Notes under the pieces: generated by a model
Told to the model about the DNA's origin: nothing
The model's database searches: none
What the model saw: the letters and a program-made list of their open reading frames with translations, nothing else
Shown here: positions 47,989 to 56,359 of the stretch, piece after piece
Layout of the letters: each line of letters begins with the position of its first letter
Position numbering within the stretch: position 1 is the first letter of the stretch
Program-made: the position numbers and the translations under genes
Assembly: GCA_902801365.1 (NCBI GenBank)
Contig: CADCHY010000010.1
Span: forward strand, 20,293 to 84,292
DNA length: 64,000 nucleotides
Direction: 5' to 3'
DNA from: an uncultured Succiniclasticum sp.
GTDB lineage: Bacteria > Bacillota > Negativicutes > Acidaminococcales > Acidaminococcaceae

Positions 47989-48861
47989 TTACCCTTTTTT
48001 CGCCTCCAGGCTCCTGTATTCAAAGGGTTTGTCGGCAAGATCCGTCACTTCCATGATGGCACGGGGCTCGCTGAACAGGTAGCGTTCCGTGACGCGGAAC
48101 ACCCGGCCGTCTTCCAGCAGCAGGTCGGTATAAAGACGCCGGCTGGTGCGCAGCCGTGTGAACACGCTGCCGGAGGGAAGCGTCTCTTCTTTCCCTTCGG
48201 TCGCGTCTTTATCGGCAAAGATCAGGACCCGCGCGTCTTTGGTCGTGACCAGTTTTTCTTTCCGGTCTGCTGCGGTGCAGTACCGGTACCCCTCCGGATC
48301 CTCATTGGGGGTGGGCTTGCCCAGTTTCCCCACATGGTAGCGAAGCTCCGCCGCCGCAGGCCCCAGCACGTTGATGCCGATCCGGACCGGCAGGTTTTTC
48401 GGATCCTTCGGTTCTTCAAAAAAATGCAGCTGGGCGTTATCGGCGCCTTTCACACTGTTGGTATCGGAAAGTTCGATAAAGTTCAGGTCGCCGGCCTGTT
48501 CCCCGTAAATATACAGGAAATCTTTTCCGTTAGTATGGATCAGATACGGAACCTTCTCTTTGGCCCGCAGCATACGGGCTTCCCTGTCGATTTTGTTCCA
48601 GATCAGGTGGGAGGTGCCGTGATCAAAGATCAGATCGCTTTTTAATGTGATGGAAAAGGGAAACCGGTCCTTGCCTCGTACGATGGTGTACTTCTGGTTT
48701 GCTTTCAGTTTCACCACAAACTCTTCCGGCTGGGACGCGTAATCAAATACGATGGGCTTGTCCTGGGCGCAGCCGAAACTGCCAAACAGGAATAACGACA
48801 ACAGGAAGACAGATAACAGATTTACGGAACGGACGGAATGCTTCCTTAACGTTTTTCTCAT
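47989..48861 (-). CDS. Lipoprotein of unknown function
   Basis: A 290-residue protein. The signal peptide LLSVFLLSLFLFGSFGC ends in a lipobox Cys. The rest is hydrophilic with alternating beta pattern (VVKLKANQKYTIVRGKDRFP, LIFDHGTSHLIWNK, RIGINVLGPAAAELRYHVGK) and no motif I know. Ribosome site GGAGG. The gene next downstream is the sodium symporter; on the other side it diverges from the TRAP operon. Confidence 0.72.
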   Translation of the reverse strand: MRKTLRKHSVRSVNLLSVFLLSLFLFGSFGCAQDKPIVFDYASQPEEFVVKLKANQKYTIVRGKDRFPFSITLKSDLIFDHGTSHLIWNKIDREARMLRAKEKVPYLIHTNGKDFLYIYGEQAGDLNFIELSDTNSVKGADNAQLHFFEEPKDPKNLPVRIGINVLGPAAAELRYHVGKLGKPTPNEDPEGYRYCTAADRKEKLVTTKDARVLIFADKDATEGKEETLPSGSVFTRLRTSRRLYTDLLLEDGRVFRVTERYLFSEPRAIMEVTDLADKPFEYRSLEAKKG

Positions 48862-48976
48862 TTCTTCGCCTCCTGTATTGTATTAATTTTAACAAGTATT
48901 ATAACACGAAAACGGAATTTAATTAAGAATACACAAAAAAACAATTTGAGAGTTACACAACTGTCATTAAATATGT

Positions 48977-48982
48977 TATAAT
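48977..48982 (+). promoter_or_regulatory. Extended -10 promoter of the TAXI-TRAP operon
   Basis: TGTTATAAT, consensus -10 with extended TG, giving a leader of about 125 bases. The leader has small stems: ACATGG/CCATGT at about 49009-49032, GCTG...CAGC near 49050 and TCACAT/ATGTGA at 49082-49095. Confidence 0.55.
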
Positions 48983-49112
48983 TTGATTGGTAATATGCTT
49001 CTCGCCGACATGGGAAAAGCGGGTTCCATGTATTCATCCCGGTGCCGGCTGATGAAGCAGCAGGACCTGACTCAATTAAAATCACATTTATGTGAAAAGG
49101 GGGAAGAAAATT

Positions 49113-50153
49113 ATGATGAAAAAAGTGTTAAGCGCAGCCATGATCGCAGCTCTGGCTCTGAGCGTTGCAGCCTGCGGCGGCGGAGATAAAAAAGCTGACG
49201 CCCCGAAAGACGGCGCGAAACCGGCTGCTACCGCGGCTCCGGCCAAAGTTGACCGCAGCAAAGAATTCATTACCGTACTGACGGGTCCCACCAGCGGAAT
49301 TTACTTCCCGATCGGCGGCGCTTTCTCCAAGGTTGTAGGTGAAATGGGCTACAAGACCAGCGCTACCGCTACCGGCGCTACCGGTGAAAATATCAATGCC
49401 ATCCTGACCGGTAAAGGCGAACTGGCCATTGCCATGTCAGACTCCGTAATCCAGGCTGTAGAGGGCTTCGGCGCTTACGAAGGCAAACCGAAAGCTACCG
49501 ATCTGCGGGCTATGATGGGTCTGTGGCCGAACGTAGTACAGATTGTAACCACTTCCGACTCCGGCATCAAATCCTTTAAGGATATCAAAGGCAAGAGAGT
49601 CGGCGTAGGCGCTCCCAATTCCGGCGTAGAACTGAACGCCCGCATGATTTTCGAAGCCAACGGCATGACCTACAAAGACGCCAAGGTTGACTACCTGTCC
49701 TACGGCGAAGCCATTGACCAGATGAAGAACGGCCAGTGCGACGTTGCATTCGTAACCTCCGGCCTGGGCAACGCCACCATTAAAGAACTGGGCACCACCA
49801 AAAAGATCGTATTCGTACCGGTTGAAGGTGATGCGCTGAAGAACCTGACCAAAAAGTATCCGTTCTATGTGGAATGGAAAATCCCGAAAGCTACCTACGG
49901 CACCGACGCGGACACTACCACCGCAGCCGTTATGAACATCATGCTGGTTTCCAAAAAGCTGCCGGACGCTGTGGTATATGACCTGCTGGACGGCTTCTAC
50001 TCCGAAAAGGGTCTGGCTACCATCGGTGCCTCCCATGCAACCGCAAAACGTGAGATCAAACTGGATACCGCGCTGCGCGGCCTGAAGGGCACCTCAGTAC
50101 AGCTCCATCCGGGCGCGGAAAAATTCTACAAAGACAAAGGTATCCTGAAATAA
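49113..50153 (+). CDS. TAXI-family TRAP transporter solute-binding lipoprotein
   Basis: A 346-residue binding protein. Signal SAAMIAALALSVAACGGG contains a lipobox. An Ala/Lys linker follows, then the TAXI domain: FITVLTGPTSGIYFPIGGAF, ATGATGENINAILTGKGELAI, KDIKGKRVGVGAPNSGVEL and GHATAKREI-like end. Members bind carboxylates such as glutamate; the ligand here is unproven. The start ATG at 49113 has GGGGGAAG upstream. It lies first in the operon with DUF1850 and fused permease genes. Confidence 0.92.
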   Translation: MMKKVLSAAMIAALALSVAACGGGDKKADAPKDGAKPAATAAPAKVDRSKEFITVLTGPTSGIYFPIGGAFSKVVGEMGYKTSATATGATGENINAILTGKGELAIAMSDSVIQAVEGFGAYEGKPKATDLRAMMGLWPNVVQIVTTSDSGIKSFKDIKGKRVGVGAPNSGVELNARMIFEANGMTYKDAKVDYLSYGEAIDQMKNGQCDVAFVTSGLGNATIKELGTTKKIVFVPVEGDALKNLTKKYPFYVEWKIPKATYGTDADTTTAAVMNIMLVSKKLPDAVVYDLLDGFYSEKGLATIGASHATAKREIKLDTALRGLKGTSVQLHPGAEKFYKDKGILK

Positions 50154-50212
50154 TCTGAACGCACCGGTACAGTTGAGACTAACCGTGTAATTGAAAATCA
50201 GAGAAATAACAA

Positions 50213-50716
50213 ATGCAGAAAAAATACATAAAGCTGTTTGCCGTATTTTTTCTTGTTCTCGCTTCTTTGTTTGTGTTCAATGAATATTCGGCGCAGACCG
50301 TGCTCCGGATTTACGATTATCAGACCAAAGAAATTTATGTTGAAGTACCAGCCAAAGAGGGCGATAAGCTTTTCTTTGGCTGGATTCATTCTTGGGAGAA
50401 AATCCCCTGGCATGAATATTACCATATTGACGCCAGCCACGATCTGATTCTGGACACTATCGCCTTCCCCGCTTTCGGGGCCGGCATTCCCGAGAACAAG
50501 GGAACCAGGGTATGGATTGAAGACGGCATGATCTATATGGGTAATATCAACCAGGTATTCCATGAGTTTACCTGGATTAATTCACATTTTGCCACCCGCG
50601 ACATCAAGCTGAACGGTCAGCTCATCGCCCGGGGGGCAACCCTTCCCGAGCATACACGTGTCAATCTGGCAATTGTGAAAAGGAGGTATTTTGATGGAAG
50701 AGAAAAACATCAATAA
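50213..50716 (+). CDS. DUF1850 protein of the TAXI-TRAP operon
   Basis: A 167-residue protein with one N-terminal hydrophobic segment (LFAVFFLVLASLFVF) and the DUF1850 core FFGWIHSWEKIPWHEYYHID. The family is found almost only beside TAXI-TRAP permeases and is thought to aid the transporter; its exact job is unknown. Its last 23 bases overlap the permease gene, so translation is coupled. Confidence 0.85.
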   Translation: MQKKYIKLFAVFFLVLASLFVFNEYSAQTVLRIYDYQTKEIYVEVPAKEGDKLFFGWIHSWEKIPWHEYYHIDASHDLILDTIAFPAFGAGIPENKGTRVWIEDGMIYMGNINQVFHEFTWINSHFATRDIKLNGQLIARGATLPEHTRVNLAIVKRRYFDGREKHQ

Positions 50717-52703
50717 TACTGGAAACGACAATTCCGCAACAGAACATGAGTTTTTGGACAAGAAGACCCAGCAGGAACTGGAAGCCAAGTCGCAGGAAAT
50801 CGTAAAAAAACTGGACAAAGAATCTGCCACCCGCAAGTTTACAGGGGGCATGGCAAAGTTCTTCTACATCCTCTGCCTGCTGGTTTCGGGTTATCATCTG
50901 TACACCGCCTCCTTCGGACCACCGGTAACCCTGGTGCACCGGTCTCTCCATGTAGCGATGATCACCGCCATGGGCTTCCTGATGTATCCCTGTTTCAAAA
51001 GTTCCGATCACTCCAAACCTTCTATTATTGACTGGATCCTGGCCCTGCTCTGTTTTACAATCCCCTTCTACATCTGGCATGATTATCTGGGCGTAGTGGA
51101 ACGGGCCGGCAATCCCAACCAGACAGACCTGATCATGGCCACCCTGCTGGTAGTACTGGTGCTGGAATGTTCCCGCCGTGTTACTGGCAACGCCCTGACG
51201 GTCCTGTCCATCATCTTCATTATTTACGGACTTTTCGGCCGTGAATTCCCCGGCATGTTCATGCACCGTGGTTATGACTGGCCTTCCCTGTCCAACCATT
51301 TCTTTGCCAACACAGAAGGTATCTACGGTACGTCAGTAAGCGTAGCCGCCAGTTACATTTTCCTGTTCATTCTGTTCGGCACGGTCATGCACAAGTGCGG
51401 CATGGGGCAGTTCTTCAACGATATTGCCCTTGCCCTGGCCGGTCACACCAAAGGCGGCCCCGCCAAGGTTGCCGTCATCGCATCCGGCTTCCTGGGCTCC
51501 ATTAACGGTTCCGCTGTAGCCAACGTAGTTACCACGGGTGCCTTCACGATTCCCCTGATGAAGAAGACCGGCTACTCCAAAGAGTTCGCCGGCGCGGTAG
51601 AAGCCTCAGCCTCTGTAGGCGGGCAGCTGCTGCCTCCCATCATGGGCGCCGCAGCCTTCATCATGGCGGAAATGATCAGCGTGCCCTACTCCAACATCAT
51701 CACCTGGGCTGCTATCCCTGCTCTGTTGTACTATCTGAGTATCATCATCCAGGTACACCTGCGGGCCTGCAAAGACGGCCTTACGGGCCTGCCCAAGGAC
51801 AAACTCCCCAAGACGGGGGACGTTATGGCGAAGCGCAGTCATCTGCTGATTCCCGTATTCTTCCTGCTTTACATGCTGTTTTTCTCCGGTACGACAGTTA
51901 TTTTCTCCGCGGTGCTGACCATCCTGGTCACCATCCTGGTATCTTTTATCCGAAAAGAAACCCGCATGTCCCTGAATGACCTGCTGGATGCCCTGGCTGA
52001 CGGCGCGAAGCAGACGGTTTCCGTAGCCGTTGCCTGCGCGTGCGTAGGCATCATCATCGGCGTTTGCTCCAAAACCGGCTTCGGCCTCACTATGGCCAAC
52101 ACCATCATTTCCCTTGGTAAGACCAGCATTCTCTTTACTCTAATCTTCACCATGATCACCTGTATGATCCTGGGCATGGGCCTGCCTTCTATCCCGGCCT
52201 ACATCATCACGGCCACCATCGCGGCTCCGGCCCTTTCGAAGCTGAACATCCCCGTAGGCGCGGCGCACATGTTCTCCTTCTACTACGCCATGTTCGCCAA
52301 CCTGACCCCGCCGGTTGCCCTGGCTTCTTTCGCGGCTGCCGGGCTTTCCGGAGGCAATCCCATGATGACAGGTGTGGCCTCGGTGAAACTTGCTATCGCA
52401 GGTTTTATCGTGCCTTTCATGTTCGTGTACTCGCCCCAGCTGATGCTGATTAACACCACCCTGGCGGAAGGCCTGCTGACGGCGGGTACTGCCTGCGTAG
52501 GCGTGTTCCTGATCGGCACCGCGGTAGAAGGTTACGTTTATACCTTCATGCCCGTCTGGCTGCGCGTGATTGCGGCTGTAGGGGCGTTGCTGCTGATGAA
52601 ACCCGGCTTTGAGACCGATATCATCGGCGTAGCTGTGCTTGCTTTGGTACTGTTCCTGCAAAAGAAGCGGCAGAAAGCAGAGCTGAAAGATTCGGACGCC
52701 TGA
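50694..52703 (+). CDS. TRAP transporter permease, fused small and large membrane subunits
   Basis: A 669-residue membrane protein. The first 60 residues are hydrophilic; four helices of the DctQ-like part (about 60-190) lead to the 12-helix DctM-like part with GFLGSINGSAVANVVTTGAF, GGQLLPPIMGAAAFIMAE and ITCMILGMGLPSIPAYIITA. This 4TM/12TM fusion is the standard TAXI-type permease. The ATG at 50694 has AGGAGG 8 bases before it and overlaps DUF1850. A terminator ends the operon. Confidence 0.93.
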   Translation: MEEKNINNTGNDNSATEHEFLDKKTQQELEAKSQEIVKKLDKESATRKFTGGMAKFFYILCLLVSGYHLYTASFGPPVTLVHRSLHVAMITAMGFLMYPCFKSSDHSKPSIIDWILALLCFTIPFYIWHDYLGVVERAGNPNQTDLIMATLLVVLVLECSRRVTGNALTVLSIIFIIYGLFGREFPGMFMHRGYDWPSLSNHFFANTEGIYGTSVSVAASYIFLFILFGTVMHKCGMGQFFNDIALALAGHTKGGPAKVAVIASGFLGSINGSAVANVVTTGAFTIPLMKKTGYSKEFAGAVEASASVGGQLLPPIMGAAAFIMAEMISVPYSNIITWAAIPALLYYLSIIIQVHLRACKDGLTGLPKDKLPKTGDVMAKRSHLLIPVFFLLYMLFFSGTTVIFSAVLTILVTILVSFIRKETRMSLNDLLDALADGAKQTVSVAVACACVGIIIGVCSKTGFGLTMANTIISLGKTSILFTLIFTMITCMILGMGLPSIPAYIITATIAAPALSKLNIPVGAAHMFSFYYAMFANLTPPVALASFAAAGLSGGNPMMTGVASVKLAIAGFIVPFMFVYSPQLMLINTTLAEGLLTAGTACVGVFLIGTAVEGYVYTFMPVWLRVIAAVGALLLMKPGFETDIIGVAVLALVLFLQKKRQKAELKDSDA

Positions 52704-52732
52704 CCTTTAAGTGAAAATCCCTGAAACAATTA

Positions 52733-52765
52733 AAAGAGGGCAACCGGAAAGGCTGCCCTCTTTTT
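52733..52765 (+). terminator. Terminator of the TRAP operon
   Basis: AAAGAGGGCA (52733-52742), 11-base loop, TGCCCTCTTT (52754-52763) with TT beyond. The A-run on the left side gives a weaker U-run on minus, so trpS may also end here. Confidence 0.85.
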
Positions 52766-52791
52766 CGTTTTGTTGAAAACTTGTATTACGG

Positions 52792-53829
52792 TTATTTAAA
52801 CGGATTGGCCAGCAATCCTACTTTCTTTTTAACCTTTGTCAGGGTACGGTCGGAAATGCGCTGGGCAATCTCAGCTCCTGCTTTATACGTTTCTTCCAGA
52901 TAAGCCTTATCATTCATCAGGCGGGCAAAGTTTTCCCGTACCGGGCGCAGCTCTTCGGAAACCGCTTCTCCAACTGCCAGCTTGAAATCACCGTAGCCTT
53001 TGTCGGTGAATTCGTCTTCAATCTGTTCGTAGGTCTTACCCGTTACCACGGAATAAATGGTCATCAGGTTGTTGATGCCGTCCTTGCCTTCCTTGAACAT
53101 AACCTTGGCTTCGCTGTCCGTAACCGCACTGCGGAATTTGCGGATGATGGTATCGTGGTCGTCCAGAATGGAAATGAAGGATTTCGGATTGGTGTCCGAC
53201 TTGGACATTTTCTTCACCGGTTCCTGCAGGGACATGATTTTGGCACCTTCCGGCGGCAGGTAGGCTTCCGGCACTTTAAAAGTGTTACCGTACAGGTTGT
53301 TGAAGCGCTGCGCCACATTCCGGGTAAACTCCAGGTGCTGGGTCTGGTCGGCGCCTACAGGCACATAATCTGCCTGATACAGCAGGATATCCGCCGCCAT
53401 CAGGGACGGATAGGTAAACAGGCCCGCATTGATATTGTCCGCATGTTTGGCAGATTTATCCTTGAACTGGGTCATACGGGACAGCTCCCCGAAGAGGGAG
53501 TTGCAGGCAAGAATCCAGCCAAGCTCCGCGTGGTTGTGCACATGGCTCTGGATAAACATAAGGCTTTTCTGCGGATCAATACCGCAGGCCAGCAACAGGG
53601 CGAAAGCTTCCAGACTCTGCTTGCGCAGTTTGGCCGCTTCCTGCCGCACTGTTAACGAGTGCAGGTCTGCAATAAAATACGCGCACTGATAGTCTTCCTG
53701 TAACTGCTGCCAGTTACGCACCGCACCAATATAATTGCCCAGCGTAAATACGCCGGTCGGCTGGATCCCGCTGAGGATGATCTTCTTCTTTTCCGTTTTC
53801 TGAACTTCCTGTTTGATATCTTCTGTCAA
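52792..53829 (-). CDS. trpS: Tryptophanyl-tRNA synthetase
   Basis: A 345-residue class-I synthetase that charges tRNA-Trp. The HIGH-like signature is TGVFTLGNYIG and the KMSKS loop is KKMSKSD. The dimer-domain sequence DLHSLTVRQE and the GADQTQHLEFTR segment are those of bacterial TrpRS. The start is a TTG at 53829 with AGGAG 9 bases upstream. No T-box leader is visible in the short upstream gap. Confidence 0.95.
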   Translation of the reverse strand: MTEDIKQEVQKTEKKKIILSGIQPTGVFTLGNYIGAVRNWQQLQEDYQCAYFIADLHSLTVRQEAAKLRKQSLEAFALLLACGIDPQKSLMFIQSHVHNHAELGWILACNSLFGELSRMTQFKDKSAKHADNINAGLFTYPSLMAADILLYQADYVPVGADQTQHLEFTRNVAQRFNNLYGNTFKVPEAYLPPEGAKIMSLQEPVKKMSKSDTNPKSFISILDDHDTIIRKFRSAVTDSEAKVMFKEGKDGINNLMTIYSVVTGKTYEQIEDEFTDKGYGDFKLAVGEAVSEELRPVRENFARLMNDKAYLEETYKAGAEIAQRISDRTLTKVKKKVGLLANPFK

Positions 53830-54035
53830 GTTAGAACACTCCTATTCCTAAACTATTATAGTCAGTATTATATAATAAAATTGCGGGGATTGACAACAAG
53901 CATTGCAAAAAAATCAATATAATTGTATGATTGTATAAATGTTTCTCTGTGTTTTAAAACGGTTCGACCTGAAACAGATACTTATAAATATAACATCACT
54001 ATTTTTTATAACAGAGCAAGGAAAGAAGAAATACC

Positions 54036-54926
54036 ATGCAGCAAAACAGAAATCTCGGATTTATGGCAGCAGTAGGCTGCTATGTCCTTTGGGGCATCCT
54101 TCCCCTCTACTGGCATTTAATGGCAGAGGCGGAGGCCAATGAAATACTGTGCCACCGCATCCTCTGGTCAGTCGTGTTTATGCTGATTGTCCTCGCAATA
54201 ACCCGGCGCCGGGAACAGCTGAAAAAGGATTGCCGCGAGCTGTGGCAAAACAAAAAACGAGGCGCCATGCTGGTGGCTGCCGCAGTGATCATCAGTATGA
54301 ACTGGCTTACCTATATCTGGGCCGTCAATCACAACCATGTCATTGATACCAGTATCGGCTATTACATCAACCCGCTGGTCAATGTCCTTTTCGGCGTGGC
54401 CCTTTTCGGCGAAACTCTGTCACCGGCCAAAAAGGTCAGTATCGCGCTGGCAGCTGTCGGCATTTTCCTGATGACCTGGCAGATTGGAAAACTGCCCTGG
54501 GTTTCGGTAGCGCTGGCTCTCACTTTTGGAAGTTACGGCGCATTGAAGAAAAAGCTGAAGCTGGATCCTTTTACCAGCATCACCCTGGAAACATTACTGC
54601 TGTTCCCCTTTGCTTTTTATTATGTAGCAAATCTTACGGCAGCCGGAGCTGCCCATTTCGGTCCGGAAACCCCCTCGCTCAGCCTGCTGCTGGCCGGGTG
54701 CGGTGTTGCCACCGCGGTGCCCCTGATCCTGTTTTCTTACGGGGCAAACCTGTTGCCGTTAAATGTGCTGGGCTTTTTCCAGTATATCAGCCCCTCTATG
54801 ACCTTGCTTTTGGGTATTTTCTTTTTCTACGAGCCTTTTGGCATGGCCCAGTTGTTCACGTTCGGTTTTATCTGGCTGGCCCTGCTGGTCTTCACTGTTT
54901 CCGAATGGAAAGCTTCCCATCCGTAA
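54036..54926 (+). CDS. rarD: RarD-type EamA transporter
   Basis: A 296-residue protein with ten membrane helices. It begins FMAAVGCYVLWGILPLYWHL and has the RarD signature NEILCHRILWSVVF and the WLTYIWAVNHNHVIDTSIGYYINPL segment. RarD proteins are putative exporters; the substrate is unknown and the chloramphenicol link of the name is weak. Ribosome site AAGGAAAG. It diverges from trpS. Confidence 0.9.
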   Translation: MQQNRNLGFMAAVGCYVLWGILPLYWHLMAEAEANEILCHRILWSVVFMLIVLAITRRREQLKKDCRELWQNKKRGAMLVAAAVIISMNWLTYIWAVNHNHVIDTSIGYYINPLVNVLFGVALFGETLSPAKKVSIALAAVGIFLMTWQIGKLPWVSVALALTFGSYGALKKKLKLDPFTSITLETLLLFPFAFYYVANLTAAGAAHFGPETPSLSLLLAGCGVATAVPLILFSYGANLLPLNVLGFFQYISPSMTLLLGIFFFYEPFGMAQLFTFGFIWLALLVFTVSEWKASHP

Positions 54927-54975
54927 CCTCTTTCAGGCTTCCACCTGATTATTCGCTGAGAATAACTTTATAAAC

Positions 54976-55032
54976 AAAACGCTGGTCACATCTGCCTGCA
55001 CACTTACCTGCACGCACATGAACCAGCGTTTT
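54976..55032. terminator. Bidirectional terminator between rarD and larA
   Basis: AAAACGCTGGT (54976-54986) pairs perfectly with ACCAGCGTTTT (55022-55032). The 35-base loop holds the direct pair CCTGCACAC / CCTGCACGCAC. Confidence 0.85.
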
Positions 55033-55041
55033 ACTTTTTCA

Positions 55042-56340
55042 TTATTTATCTGTCAAAACCGGAAGCGTATCGCCTCCATAGGGCATAATGTTAATCGTAT
55101 AATCCGCTTTGCCCTGCTCTTTCAGTTTGGCTTCCGCCAACTTCCATGCCTCCTGTAATGTGGCCGCCGGAATCGCTCCCGTCTTTTTCGCATTGACAAA
55201 ATTCTCAGGCTCCGTTACCAGAATAATCGTGAAATGCCGGGCCAGACAGCACATATAAAAAGCTACATAGAAAGGAACGGTAAAGTCGGCCCGTACATCC
55301 ATCTCCATCTGTTTCAGATCCGTATAGCGGAAGCTGTCAAAAAAGGCCGGCGGTTCCGTCATATCCTGACAACGCAGTACCGCAATCAGGATGCCGCCTT
55401 CTTTTAGCGCAGCGGTCCCCGGCGCGTAGCATTTCATTCCCTGATATAAACTGATATCCCTGGGATAGCCCCCCCCCGAGACGATGACCACATCGCTCTT
55501 TTCGTTCAGGGGCACGCCCTGCAGTTTCATCACTTCTTTTGTTCCCTGCAGCCAGGCCTCATACCAGTGACCGGCCATAATTTTATAGAAGTTTCCTTCC
55601 GCGTCCATGATGGCGTTGACCATGAAGCAGGGATTCAAAAAGGAAGCGACTTCGCACATGTCTTCGCTGAGCCGGTTGCCGAAATGCCGCATGATAGAAG
55701 TATCCGGATTGACCCCGCCGCCGATTTCATCCGTCAGGGCCATATTATGGTTATGGTTGATGGACTCCGCGCCGGCAATGCCGGGCAGCACGCTTTTCCG
55801 CCCGCCGCCGAAACCGGCATAAATATGGGGAGAGAGTCCGCCGGTAACGATCACTTTATCCGCAGCAGCAACCTGCCGGTTGATCCAGACGGGCGTCCCC
55901 CGCTTTGTGGTTCCCAGATACACGCAGGCTTCCGTTGCCGGATTATGGTCGTACACCTTAATGCGGCGGAACAGATTGCTGCCGATGATTTCTTCTTTCT
56001 CTGCAGCGGAATTCAGCCGGTGCTTTCCGGTTGCGATGATGATGCTGATATCCGCATCCGGTACGCCGATCTGATTTAATCTGGCAACAAGGATCGGTAA
56101 AAACAGATCAAAACGGGCCCAGGCGCGCGTGATGTCGCTGACGATCAGGACCACGTTATCTCCCGGTTTCACCAGCTGTTCCAGCGCCGGTGTGCCAATG
56201 GGGTGCGCAAGCGCTTCTTCCATCAGTTCTTCCACGGTACGGGGTTTGTCGGTCACCGGAGGCAGCAGCACCTGAGAAACGTGTTCTTCCGGCAAGTTAA
56301 CAATCTGTTCTCCTTTTCCGTAAGGAATTCTGTATTCCAT
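55042..56340 (-). CDS. larA: LarA-family nickel-pincer racemase/epimerase (second copy)
   Basis: A 432-residue protein of the lactate racemase (DUF2088) family. Residues that match the LarA active site are His107 in ATGKHRLN, His172 in SPHIYAGFGGGRK, Lys182 (cofactor-linking Lys) and the His pair 196/198 in INHNH. In the family the pincer nucleotide lets a nickel ion take hydride from 2-hydroxyacids, racemising lactate, malate, hydroxyglutarate and others. The substrate here is unknown. It lies 19 bases after the other larA-like gene. The cofactor genes larB, larC and larE are not in the window. Confidence 0.88.
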   Translation of the reverse strand: MEYRIPYGKGEQIVNLPEEHVSQVLLPPVTDKPRTVEELMEEALAHPIGTPALEQLVKPGDNVVLIVSDITRAWARFDLFLPILVARLNQIGVPDADISIIIATGKHRLNSAAEKEEIIGSNLFRRIKVYDHNPATEACVYLGTTKRGTPVWINRQVAAADKVIVTGGLSPHIYAGFGGGRKSVLPGIAGAESINHNHNMALTDEIGGGVNPDTSIMRHFGNRLSEDMCEVASFLNPCFMVNAIMDAEGNFYKIMAGHWYEAWLQGTKEVMKLQGVPLNEKSDVVIVSGGGYPRDISLYQGMKCYAPGTAALKEGGILIAVLRCQDMTEPPAFFDSFRYTDLKQMEMDVRADFTVPFYVAFYMCCLARHFTIILVTEPENFVNAKKTGAIPAATLQEAWKLAEAKLKEQGKADYTINIMPYGGDTLPVLTDK

Positions 56341-56359
56341 GAAATTATCTTCCTTTCCC

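Noticed and set aside
49082..49095. TCACATTTATGTGA as a CRP/FNR-like operator
   Set aside because: The half-sites are in the reverse order of the CRP site and it lies far downstream of the promoter, next to the ribosome site; a small leader stem is more likely.
53830..54035. T-box leader for trpS
   Set aside because: The gap is about 200 bases shared with rarD, and the AGGGTGG-type T-box sequence is not seen.
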